Shown in pieces: positions 43,735-53,400 of a stretch of DNA of 59,573 bases; position 1 is the first letter of the stretch; every line of letters begins with the position of its first letter. This stretch comes from an uncultured Pseudovibrio sp. (GTDB taxonomy: Bacteria > Pseudomonadota > Alphaproteobacteria > Rhizobiales > Stappiaceae): NCBI GenBank assembly GCA_947496145.1, contig CANMBS010000033.1, positions 1 through 59,573 on the forward strand, read 5' to 3'. The translations under genes were made by a program, and so were the position numbers. The notes beneath the pieces are model-generated. The model was not told where the DNA came from. It ran no database searches and saw only the letters and a program-made list of their open reading frames with translations.

Positions 43735-44367
43735 ATGGGGCGTGTACCAGACTTTGAATCTCAGGAAATGCTGCTGGAACTCGGGTTTAATCCGGGCAAG
43801 CCTGATGGGGACTGGGGGCCTTTGTCTGAGGCAGCTTACCTGCGCTGGCTTAACGCCAGAATAGAGGCGATCAAAGGCGATGACCCACCATGGCTGGTTG
43901 AGGCTCGCAGACTGCTTGGAACCAAAGAAATCTCAGGCCCCCGGCACAATCAAGTGATCATGGGGTGGGCCAGAAAACTTGGCATCTTTTACCGTGAAGA
44001 TGAAACCCCGTGGTGCGGCCTGTTCGTTGCCCATTGCATGAGCCAGGTGACAGACCGTCAACCGTCCAACCCGTTAGGCTCGCGCAACTGGGACAGCTAC
44101 GGCAAGGCTCTTAATGAACCAGTGCCCGGTGCAATCCTGCGGTTCTGGCGTGGCTCTCCGAGGAGCTGGAAAGGGCATGTGGGGTTTTATGTGGGCGAAG
44201 ATGCATCTTATTACCATGTGCTTGGCGGAAACCAGTCCAATGCGGTCACCATCGCAAAGATCGCCAAGCGGCGGCTGGTCAGCATTCGCTGGCCTGAAAG
44301 CTATCCGGTTTACGGCAAGCCGATACATGCGCAGCGTGAAGGTACCGTCTCCACGAATGAGGCGTGA
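43735..44367 (+). CDS. Endolysin with peptidoglycan-binding and CHAP-like peptidase domains
   Basis: 210 residues. The N-terminal PG_binding_1-like motif is EMLLELGFNPGKPDGDWGPL (about 11-30). The C-terminal CHAP/TIGR02594-like cysteine peptidase has C94 in TPWCGLFVAHC, H148 in KGHVGFYVGED and an Asn in LGGNQSN. It would cleave cell-wall peptides at lysis. GAGGTGA precedes the ATG; a holin-like gene follows with a one-base overlap. Confidence 0.88.
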   Translation: MGRVPDFESQEMLLELGFNPGKPDGDWGPLSEAAYLRWLNARIEAIKGDDPPWLVEARRLLGTKEISGPRHNQVIMGWARKLGIFYREDETPWCGLFVAHCMSQVTDRQPSNPLGSRNWDSYGKALNEPVPGAILRFWRGSPRSWKGHVGFYVGEDASYYHVLGGNQSNAVTIAKIAKRRLVSIRWPESYPVYGKPIHAQREGTVSTNEA

Positions 44368-44618
44368 TGCGTTTACGTTCTCCCTCAGCAACTCCAAGCG
44401 GGGCTACCATGCACAAATCAGAAACAGGCACAGCACTGACCTTTGCAGCGGCATGGATTGCCCAGAACTGGTCGAACGTTCTGGAACCGCTGGCTCAGGC
44501 AATCCTCGTTATCCTGACCGTGATTGCCGCGTTTTACATGGTCTGGAACCGCATTCTCGATAACCGGATAAAGCGAAAGCAGCTGCGGGAAATCCTGAAG
44601 AGCAGGGAAGGTGGCTGA
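44367..44618 (+). CDS. Holin-like membrane protein
   Basis: 83 residues with one clear membrane helix (AILVILTVIAAFYMVWNRIL) and a positively charged C-terminus (RIKRKQLREILKSREGG). Size and adjacency to the endolysin support a holin role; the family is not recognised. An internal ATG at 44409 is a possible alternative start. Confidence 0.7.
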   Translation: MRLRSPSATPSGATMHKSETGTALTFAAAWIAQNWSNVLEPLAQAILVILTVIAAFYMVWNRILDNRIKRKQLREILKSREGG

Positions 44619-44835
44619 CGTTCCTCGATCTTGCCCAATCTTGAGAAATGAAACTTGTCTCTCTGCTCAAAGGGCAGGGAGAGGGACGTGGTGGTTTCAC
44701 GTCCATCCACGGTCTGTCTGATTGCCAAGTCCGTGAGAGCTTACAAGATCGCTGAAAGGCTCCTCCCTACCTGACAGTATACACCTGTTAAATGTTAGGA
44801 TTGGGAAAAGTGCCAAGTCCTGAAAGCTATCCTCT

Positions 44836-45636
44836 ATGAATTTGTTTGGAGAAGTCGAGCCGATCAAGGCAGAACCGATTGCGCCTTATCTGGGCGGTAA
44901 AAGCCAGCTTGCCAGAACGATTGTTGGCAAGGTCCAGCAGATCAGACACGCAACCTTTGTTGATGTGTTCTTTGGAATGGGCGGTGTGTTCTTTCGGCGG
45001 GTATCCGTGCCAAAGCTGGAAGTGATCAATGACATCAATAATGAGCTGGTGACATTGTTTCGGGTTTTACGAAACCACCCGGAGGCATTCGTAAAAGAGC
45101 TGGAAGCATTCCCGGCGTCACGGGTGGAGTTCGACGGGTTGAAGAATGCAGATACCAGCCACATGACTGACCTGCAAAGGGCGGTACGCTTTTACTACTT
45201 GCAGAGGCTCTCGTTCGGTGGGAAGCCAACAGGACGGTCATTTGGCGTCTCACCCAATCGCCCTTCCAAACTCAACATTGCACGGTTGCGCGAAGGTTTG
45301 CAGCAGGCAGCAAAGCGGCTCGACGGTGTTGTTGTCGAAAACATGGACTGGCGCGAGATCCTGTCGCGCTATGATTCCGCTGATACGCTCTTTTATCTCG
45401 ATCCTCCTTACTGGGGAGGTGAGGCGGACTATGGAAAGGGGGTATTTGATCGCTCAGATTATGCTGAAATGGCAGGAATGCTATCTGAGGTAAAGGGTCG
45501 GTTTCTGCTTTCGCTGAATGACCGCCGGGAAGTTCGGTATATCTTTGCGAGGTTTTCACAAGAGCAAGTTCACCTTAGCTACTCAATTAATCCAAACAAA
45601 CCTAAGCAAGTGGCTGAGCTGATTATTTCCAACTAG
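44836..45636 (+). CDS. dam: Dam-like DNA adenine methyltransferase (D12 class)
   Basis: 266 residues. The AdoMet motif X/I region is APYLGGKSQL and FVDVFFGMGGVFF, and catalytic motif IV is DPPYW (about 196-200), the alpha-class order of Dam/M.DpnII enzymes. The motif I variant (FFGMGG) departs from the usual FxGxG in spacing but keeps the glycines. Its target cannot be read. It is separate from the lysis genes by 217 bases and followed by a strong hairpin. Confidence 0.85.
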   Translation: MNLFGEVEPIKAEPIAPYLGGKSQLARTIVGKVQQIRHATFVDVFFGMGGVFFRRVSVPKLEVINDINNELVTLFRVLRNHPEAFVKELEAFPASRVEFDGLKNADTSHMTDLQRAVRFYYLQRLSFGGKPTGRSFGVSPNRPSKLNIARLREGLQQAAKRLDGVVVENMDWREILSRYDSADTLFYLDPPYWGGEADYGKGVFDRSDYAEMAGMLSEVKGRFLLSLNDRREVRYIFARFSQEQVHLSYSINPNKPKQVAELIISN

Positions 45637-45661
45637 CCTACCACTACGAAATATGAGAACT

Positions 45662-45696
45662 CATGACGCTCGCAATCGTCGATTGCGAGCGTCATG
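45662..45696. terminator. Strong 16-bp hairpin between Dam and the Mod/Res operon
   Basis: Perfect 16-bp arms (45662-45677 and 45681-45696) with a 3-base loop GTC. It lies between the rightward Dam gene and the end of the leftward Res gene. Position between convergent units fits a bidirectional terminator, followed rightwards by TTCTTT only. The next 215 bases (45700-45912) hold no convincing gene. Confidence 0.55.
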
Positions 45697-45912
45697 TTCT
45701 TTGTGGTCAGGGATTGGTAATCCGCCTTGCCTTAGAAGCGGCTAACTTGGGCCAACTGCAGGCATTCGCGTTTTTCCATTAAGGGTTGAGATATGCTCAC
45801 ACTAAGGCTTCTATCGTCGCTTTCGTGATCGTTCCAGAGCGGACATTCAGCGGATTTACAAGCTTGCGATGCAACAAAGCAAACTGCAAAGTTGTCCACT
45901 TCTGCAACAGAC

Positions 45913-48567
45913 CTAGTCCAATAAGAACTTGAAATTATGCGCCTCCGCGTCGGATCCTCGGATGATCGTGTATTCCATACCAGATGCTGTGGCCATCTGC
46001 TCGGCGTAATCACGTTTCGCCTGAACAATGGGATCATCGATCATATTGTCGCCTTTTACTTCTACAATCACAAATGTGCCGTCATCTTTCTCGAACAAGA
46101 AATCCGGATAATAGCTTCTCACCATACGAGAATCCGGGTCCACATATTGAACAAAGAACTCTGATTGTCCGTGGGTCAGCATGCCTGTAAAATAGAGTTT
46201 TCTGACTTTGCCGTCCCTTATTAAATCCCAGAATAAAAGTCGCTCGGGATTTGAATCGAATGCGTATGTATCGAGATGGAATGATTTTTCAGAGATCATG
46301 TTATCTTCAAGGTCAGTGTCTTTCACCACCATTTGAGGATCGGCCATCACCGAATAGGAACCGTTTTCGGGCAGTCTTACAAGTTCAACTTCATGCTCTT
46401 CGGTGATTTCATGCTGTTCCAAGTCATAAAGCAGACCAAAAAGTCTAGGGATAACGACATCATAGAGTAGTTCATTGAACTCATTCACAGCAGCCATTAT
46501 GTCCTGTATACCTTCTGCCGTTTCAACTAGGATCGCTTCAACTTCGAGCGGGCTTCTGCCAAGATAACGTGCAATTTCCGCGACTAGCATAATCTGTGAG
46601 AAGCATATTTTTTGTCGAAGATCAGTTCGATCAACTGTGCGTGTTGCAGCTGCCTGTTTAATTTGCTTGGGCACGATTTCAGACTGAATAGTCTCCAAAA
46701 TGTGATATTTTCCAGTCAATATTTGCCAAGCGGTTTTGTCAGCGCGATTGATGCCTAGTTCTTGGTTGGGAAGAAGCTCTTTTTCAATCAGTTCAAATGA
46801 ACGTCGAACACGTTGCAGTTTGATCCGCTCAACGGGTTCTTTTACCGATATTTGATAAAGTTTTTTGTGACTATTTGTACTGTTGAGATCGTCTGCTGAC
46901 AGCCTGAAGTTTTGGCTCAACTCGTCGTTCAAAATTTGAAGGTTGTCTGCTGATAGATAAACATGAGCAGTGTGTTGTGTTTCTCCGATTGCTCGGAAAC
47001 AGCGCATTGTTGCCTGAAGGACAAAGACCTTCGACTTGGGCGTGCGGAACATCGCCACGCTGGACAGCGAACGACAGTTCCATCCCTCGCGCCCCTTGTT
47101 CACTAGCAGAATAAACTGTTTCTTAGAACCTGGCGTGTCAAGGCGGATAAACTCGCGAATATCATCGTTCGTGGTCTTGTCATCTCCAAGGTTTACCAGG
47201 ATGCTATCCGCCGGGAGCCCTTTTTCTTCAAGAATTCTGGCGACAAGTGGCTGAAGTTCATTGCGCACTTCGTCAATGGTGGTCGCGAAGATCGCCATCT
47301 TGGGGAGCAAGCCTTCGGGGCGCAAACCTTCTGTTTTCGTGAGGAAGTCATCTATGGCGATGCGAAGGAACTCTTCAGACTTGGTGTTTGCATAGCCGTG
47401 AAGATCGGCCTTTTTCAGGTACTCGTTGGCGATCGCGTCGCTCAGACCGTAGGCATAGACGACTTCTGGCAGCACACTCTGGCCGATATACGGTGTACCA
47501 GTGTAGTTAAAACAGGCGACAACGCGCGTTCCTGCTCGCTCGAGGCGAGAGGCCAGCTTGTCGATGGTTGTGCGCAAACTGTTGTCAGTTTCTTTCGCAC
47601 CAATCCCCATATCCTTGGCCAGCTTCTTGCCAAAAGCGTGGTGCGCTTCGTCCACGTAGATGCCGAGCTGTCCGAGGCGCGTTAGTTTCTCGAACCGCTG
47701 GTTGGTGGTCAGCTCGCCCTCCTCTTCCGGCGTGTCGAAATCGTACAGGTCAGCGGCGTCAGCATAAACGCTCCCGCTTTCTTTAAACGTATCCGGTGTC
47801 GTTCTGAATAGATCATCGATGGCGGTCTTTTCTTTGTTCTTCCGTTTCAGAATGATCTTGTGCGTGTTGGATACGATGACGTTGAACATGGACTGGTCGA
47901 GTGTGTCGAGCGACGTTCCCGGCTTTTCCAGAAAGTGGAAACGGATGTGAGATGTCAAAAAGTTCACGTATTCCGACGGTACGACCTTTGAAAGATCGAA
48001 AGACTCAAGCTCGCGCAGCGACAAGAGCACCGTCGTGTCGGGTGAGAACACCAGCGCGTTGTGGCAGTATTTCGGGTCCTTCTTCCATTTGTTGGCCAGG
48101 ATGAACTCGTAGAAGATGCAGGTGGCCATGAGGATGGTTTTGCCCGTGCCCATGGTCAGCGCGAAGATGTAGTTAGGATAGGCACGCGCATTTTTGCGCA
48201 TGGCTTTGAACACGTCCTCATATTGCTTCTGCGAGAAGTCCTCGAAGAGACCAATCTGCCCGTCGTCTCTGGCCACGCCCCCCTCTGCGCGGTCAGCAAA
48301 GACGCCCTCTTTTTCGTACCAGTCCTTGAAGATCTGTTCGATACGCTTGTTGTCAAGGAACTCTTTCAGAAAGACGTAGATCTCGAGCGCCTCGAACTGC
48401 GGCTTGCGCAGGTAGGCATGGACATTGGTCGGATCGTTGAAGTCGAGGAACTTCTTCGACAGGTCGCGATAGCTGACCCTGATCCGCTTCTTGTTTTGTT
48501 GATAGAACGTAAGAAGGAACTTGAAGAAGGCGAATTCACCAAGGACGGCGTCGGTCTTTTTAGGCAT
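45913..48567 (-). CDS. res: Type III-like restriction helicase-nuclease (Res)
   Basis: 884 residues. SF2 helicase motifs: Walker A MGTGKT (139-144), DEAH box YVDEAHH (306-309), NYTGTP and the arginine-rich QATMRCFRA. A PD-(D/E)XK nuclease ends the protein: PD at 821-822 and ExK at 836-838 (IVEVKGDN). Known type III Res subunits translocate and cleave after meeting a second complex. It overlaps the Mod gene by eight bases and is the last gene of the operon. Size and order match EcoPI-type Res. Confidence 0.9.
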   Translation of the reverse strand: MPKKTDAVLGEFAFFKFLLTFYQQNKKRIRVSYRDLSKKFLDFNDPTNVHAYLRKPQFEALEIYVFLKEFLDNKRIEQIFKDWYEKEGVFADRAEGGVARDDGQIGLFEDFSQKQYEDVFKAMRKNARAYPNYIFALTMGTGKTILMATCIFYEFILANKWKKDPKYCHNALVFSPDTTVLLSLRELESFDLSKVVPSEYVNFLTSHIRFHFLEKPGTSLDTLDQSMFNVIVSNTHKIILKRKNKEKTAIDDLFRTTPDTFKESGSVYADAADLYDFDTPEEEGELTTNQRFEKLTRLGQLGIYVDEAHHAFGKKLAKDMGIGAKETDNSLRTTIDKLASRLERAGTRVVACFNYTGTPYIGQSVLPEVVYAYGLSDAIANEYLKKADLHGYANTKSEEFLRIAIDDFLTKTEGLRPEGLLPKMAIFATTIDEVRNELQPLVARILEEKGLPADSILVNLGDDKTTNDDIREFIRLDTPGSKKQFILLVNKGREGWNCRSLSSVAMFRTPKSKVFVLQATMRCFRAIGETQHTAHVYLSADNLQILNDELSQNFRLSADDLNSTNSHKKLYQISVKEPVERIKLQRVRRSFELIEKELLPNQELGINRADKTAWQILTGKYHILETIQSEIVPKQIKQAAATRTVDRTDLRQKICFSQIMLVAEIARYLGRSPLEVEAILVETAEGIQDIMAAVNEFNELLYDVVIPRLFGLLYDLEQHEITEEHEVELVRLPENGSYSVMADPQMVVKDTDLEDNMISEKSFHLDTYAFDSNPERLLFWDLIRDGKVRKLYFTGMLTHGQSEFFVQYVDPDSRMVRSYYPDFLFEKDDGTFVIVEVKGDNMIDDPIVQAKRDYAEQMATASGMEYTIIRGSDAEAHNFKFLLD

Positions 48568-50413
48568 CGATGCTGCCTTCCCAGGATTCCGACAACAGAT
48601 CGGTGATCTTAACGCGCACCGTGCCTGCGTCCTCGGGCACCTTGTAGCGCCCGCTGACTAGTTCGCTCTTTTTGGGCACGTCCAACTCGACCGGCTGCAA
48701 GATCGCGCCGTCGTAGTTCCAGTCTACCATGATGCTTTCGACCATCTCGCGCCAATCGGTGACTTGTTCCTTCTGCAGCGAGAGCTTTTGCAACAGGTTC
48801 ATCGGATAGAAGCGTTCGATTTCCAGATGACCATCCTTGATAGCAAGACGCGCCTCGGAGTCGCGCTTGAATTCGAGCTGGGATTTGTCGCGCAGGATGT
48901 CCACGACCTCCACATCGATTTTGTGAGGCTTCACTTCTAGCTCGAGCTGCGTTTTCAGGTCGGGTTCGTGCCCCATGCAGACAAGCAGGATTTTTTCGAC
49001 CGGCTGGTTCGGGTTTGAATTTTGGCGGCGGTCAAAGGCCTTGTAGTCAAAACCCGCGATCAGCTCGGACAGGTCCGCTTTGGTCGCAATGCGGTTGACC
49101 GGCATGATCTTGACCATGCGCCCGTCTTTTTCGCCGTCATAGATAGAGCTGGTTTCGATTTCTTGGATTTCGAGTGCGCCTGCGAGCAGAGCTTTGGCTT
49201 CAACTGGATTGCGAAATACGTCATAGTTATTGACGTTATAAACCTCAAAGCCCGGGGTGCGATGGCTTCCTTCGGCAGATGTCTCATCATGAACCCTCAA
49301 CAACCGTTTTGTTGTTGTTTGGATCGAACCAACGTTGATATCGGCACCCAAAAATCGTCTGCCATTTTTAAAGGCTATCGCCTGCGTTGTACCAGATCCC
49401 ATGAAGCAATCGAAAACCAAGTCGCCATCGTTTGAGGCCATCTTGATGATCCGTTCTAAAAGCAAACTAGGCTTCTGGGTAGGATAGCCCGTGAGATCTT
49501 TTGACTGCGAATTCTCTCCGTAGATATCCGTCCATACGTCATCCGCAATGACACCCTTGGCATCGTCAAGATAATGCTTTACGCGCAAGCCTCCAGTCGA
49601 AGTTTCGTAAATAAGGCCTTTTGCTCTCCAAGCTTCAACAGTTTCGCTCGGAGTAGCAGTTCCAATTTTTTCATCTTTAAAACGTCGCCCGTTTTCATCA
49701 ATTTTACTAAACCTCTCAGCGATATATTCCTCCGAATATGGGACATAAACAGGATTATAATGAAAGTCAGAAGACTTGGAGTAGTACAAAATATCCGCAT
49801 GGCTTTTGCCGATGCTGGTCTTTCCTTTGAAACCGCTCGAAGTCATGCTTCGCCAACAAATCTGAGCCTGAAAATTTTCAGAGCCAAATATCTCATCCAA
49901 AATCAATCTTAAATGATGCGATTTACGCCAATCACAATGCAAAAATATACTTGCTGTAGATGACATGAGTTCACGCAGCAAAACCAGCCTCTCGTACATG
50001 AACTGCAGAAACTCGTCGTTGTTCCAAATATCCGTGTACTGCTTTTCCTCAAATGAAGCCGAGTCATTTGAGACTTTCTTCCCTCGAAGCGAAATTTGTT
50101 TTTTGTAGTCAGCTTTCGAGTCAAAAGGCGGGTCTATGTAGACCAAGTCGACCTGCCCCCTGAACTCTTTCAGAAGGTGGCTCATCACCTGAAGGTTGTC
50201 GCCCCAGAAAATCTTGTTGCGCCAGCCATCGACCTCTTCGCCGTAGGTTTCTTTCAGCTGCGCAGGGTAGAACTGGGTTGAGATAAAGGGGCGTTTGCCG
50301 CGCCAATTGAGCATCGGATAGCCCTTGATCGGCTGGAACTTGTACCCCTCGACCGAAGAGATCTCTCCAGCCGCGGCTGGCCCTAAATCCATATCTTTTT
50401 GTTCGTCAGCCAT
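48560..50413 (-). CDS. mod: Type III-like DNA methyltransferase (Mod)
   Basis: 617 residues from the ATG at 50413. Catalytic motif IV is DPPF (94-97) and the AdoMet motif I is DCFMGSGTT (335-343), beta-class order as in type III Mod. The middle third (about 170-300) is the target-recognition part and is AT-rich relative to both ends. Family members methylate N6-adenine on one strand of an asymmetric site. It starts on the TGA of the helicase-nuclease gene (one-base overlap) and ends inside Res. Its site is unknown. Confidence 0.9.
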   Translation of the reverse strand: MADEQKDMDLGPAAAGEISSVEGYKFQPIKGYPMLNWRGKRPFISTQFYPAQLKETYGEEVDGWRNKIFWGDNLQVMSHLLKEFRGQVDLVYIDPPFDSKADYKKQISLRGKKVSNDSASFEEKQYTDIWNNDEFLQFMYERLVLLRELMSSTASIFLHCDWRKSHHLRLILDEIFGSENFQAQICWRSMTSSGFKGKTSIGKSHADILYYSKSSDFHYNPVYVPYSEEYIAERFSKIDENGRRFKDEKIGTATPSETVEAWRAKGLIYETSTGGLRVKHYLDDAKGVIADDVWTDIYGENSQSKDLTGYPTQKPSLLLERIIKMASNDGDLVFDCFMGSGTTQAIAFKNGRRFLGADINVGSIQTTTKRLLRVHDETSAEGSHRTPGFEVYNVNNYDVFRNPVEAKALLAGALEIQEIETSSIYDGEKDGRMVKIMPVNRIATKADLSELIAGFDYKAFDRRQNSNPNQPVEKILLVCMGHEPDLKTQLELEVKPHKIDVEVVDILRDKSQLEFKRDSEARLAIKDGHLEIERFYPMNLLQKLSLQKEQVTDWREMVESIMVDWNYDGAILQPVELDVPKKSELVSGRYKVPEDAGTVRVKITDLLSESWEGSIDA

Positions 50414-53400
50414 CACGCACCGCCCGCCTTAAAATTCCAATTCTTCATATCGCAATAGGCCCGCATATCGCAGTTATCACACAGCTTTGTGGGGCGTTCT
50501 TTGATCGCATAGTCGCGCGCCTCAATTCGGTCCACGACAGCATCAAACGTTGCAATGGTTTTGCCGATAGCCTTACCGTCCTTTTCGAACGAAATAAACG
50601 GATTACTGTCTTGTTCACCGGTATAATAGAGATGTGTCCTGCTGACGATCTCTCCGGTCCTCTCTTCGACAAGGTGGGCGTAGACCTCTAGCTGGCGCTG
50701 ATATTGCCGCAGGCGGCTGCGGTCCTTTTCCATGTCGGGCTTACGTTCGGACTTAAAGTCTATCAACTCGACTGTTCCTCCTTCACCCCTAATAAGGTCC
50801 ACGCTGCCCTTGAGGATGTAGGTGTCCTTGACCAGTGAAATATCGACCTCGGCTTCCTTCAGCCGGTCAAAGTTCTTACGCTCACGGTCCACGTATCGTT
50901 CGACATGGCCTTGCGCCGCTCTGAGCGATTGCGGGGCCAGATATTGCCGCTCGCGCTTAGACAAATAATGGTAGTTCGTGTCAAACCAGAGTTTGATCTG
51001 ATCCTCTGAGATCAGGTGTGGTTCGCCGCGTAGGACCGCCTTGTGCACATCTTCAATCGTCTGGTGCACCAACGTACCAAAAAGCTGCGCGCCCGCACGG
51101 ATCGGTTGGAACTCAAGCTCTTTGAAGAAGCGGTACTGTTCAGCGCAGTTTTCGAACAAGGTGATATGCGAAGTGAAGGAATACTCCCGCTTGAGTTTCA
51201 CATCCTTAACCTGCTTAAAGTCGAAGTTTTCGACCACAAATTTCGGATCTCGCCAATGTGGCAGATCGTGGAAGAAATCATCGAAGTATCTCGACGGAGA
51301 CCGCCCGCGCCCTTCATTGACTTCCGTGGCCAGGACCAAAAGGTTCTGCGCCCTCGAAAAGGCGGTGTAATAGAGCCGCCGGAAGTCAAAGAACTTGGTC
51401 CGCTCCATCGGCTCGAACGGAGGCTTATTGAGATAGGGCTCAAGAAGTTCATCGATATCGGACCATTGCTTGCGTGGTGTCGCTTCGAGCGATCCGCAGA
51501 TCACAATCGGGAATTCGAGCCCCTTGGACTGGTGGATGGTCAGGAATGAGACACATCCACTTGGTGCATATTCTGCGTCATCCTCATATTCATTAATGCC
51601 ACCATCGTGCAAAAACTTGAGATAACGATTGAACAAGTCCCGGATGTTCTGATCGAGAAAGCGTGGATTCAAAACTGAGATGTAGTGCAGATATTCGAAC
51701 TTCACCAAGAGCTGGGAGAAGGTTGCTAGATTGCGGGCAGCGCGCCCGTTGTCGACGCCAGTCAGTTGTCCTTCATCCAGAAAGCGGCTGAAGAGTGGGA
51801 ACTGCAGAAGCTGATAGAATAGCCCAGAAAATGCATAGTCAACATCATTAGTCAGGCTGAAATGACGCTTAGCTAATGGCCGTGCCCAATCCAGCAACCG
51901 TTTGTTTTCAGGCTTGCGCAGCTCTTGAACGAAAAGCTTGAAACACTGCTCATCATAATACTCCCAAACGCGCATCTCAAGGTCGGCCCGCTCTTTCCGA
52001 ACATCCGCAAACTGCGGAAATAAGAATATCAGTGCACCGATCATTAACCTAATCTCTTCGCGCTCAAAGTAGAGATTGGAGCGGGGGGAGTAGACCGGAA
52101 TGCCGTGAGCCTCGAGGTGTCGAGCCAGCGCAAGCACCTTGTCGTTCTTCACTGACCGGAACAGAAAGGCCACCTGGTTCCAGTCTGTCAGTTCGCCAGA
52201 TGCCTTAAGAGAACGCAAGAACTCGTGGACCTCATCCTGAAAGTCTTTGTTATCAGTCTGAGTAATTTTCAGAACGGAGCTGATATCTGCGAAATCATGG
52301 GGACGCGGTTCAATGACCTTGTCATATCGGTACTGAACGCTTTCATCATTCCAATTTTCACAAGAAATCCATGAGTTGTAAAAGTCGATGATTTTAGGAT
52401 CAGAACGATAATTTACAGTGAGGGATACTTGCTCGCACGCACCGACTTCAAAGTTACTTGGGTACTCAAGGATGTTCCGAATGGTCGCACCCCTAAAACG
52501 GTACAAACCCTGATCATCATCGCCCACCACGCATAGATTGTTTGAGTCACCCGTCAACAGAAACAGGATCTGCTCCTGAATCGTATTTGTATCTTGGTAC
52601 TCATCTACCATTATGTGGGAAAATTTGGATCTTAAGTTTTCGAGAACATTCGGATTGCTTTGCAGCAACCTTAAGGCTTCAAATTGAATTCCCGAAAAAT
52701 CTAATGCATTGGCCTCTTCAAGGAGGCCTTGATAAATCTTAAAACACTCAGCCAACGCCTGAAGCGGTGTCTGCTCTGAACCAGCGAGTGCGCTCGTGTC
52801 TAACGTTTCTTCGGTGACTTTATTCAGCCATTTCATGAGCTGGGTCGACTGATACCAACGCCCGGATCTATCTTCGCCTATAAGATCATGGATACCGTCA
52901 ATGGATTTGAATTCATTCAGTCGTTGATATAGGAAGTACTGCTGATCAAACTGATCGAGAAGGTTGAAGTTGTGCTTCAGCCTTGTGTGTTCGCTATGAT
53001 CCTTTAAAAGGCGAAGGCACAATGAGTGAAATGTGCCTATGTACATCTCGTTGATATTGAACTTTAGTCCGGCATTCAGGAGGCGGTTCGAGACTCTCGT
53101 TCTGAGTTCCCTAGCAGCTTTTTCTGTAAATGTGACAACAAGCAGTGTTTCTGCTGTTGCTTGCTTACTTTTGATCAGCGCGTAAATGCGCTCCACCAAC
53201 GTGAAAGTCTTTCCGGAGCCAGGTCCCGCGATAATTAAGACCGGTCCATCAGCACATTGGATCGCTCTTAGTTGATCAGAGTTTGCAGAAGTGCTTGAAA
53301 TTTTTAACACCTTAACGCTACTAATTCGTGATTCATTCGATAAATTAAGTATAGGATGGTCTCGGCGAAGGTTCCAATCTTCACTAAAACTAAAAGTTGC

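Noticed and set aside
45732-46037. 101-codon minus-strand ORF overlapping the end of Res
   Set aside because: Overlaps the coding end of Res in another frame and matches no family; the segment may be a remnant but cannot be supported as a gene.
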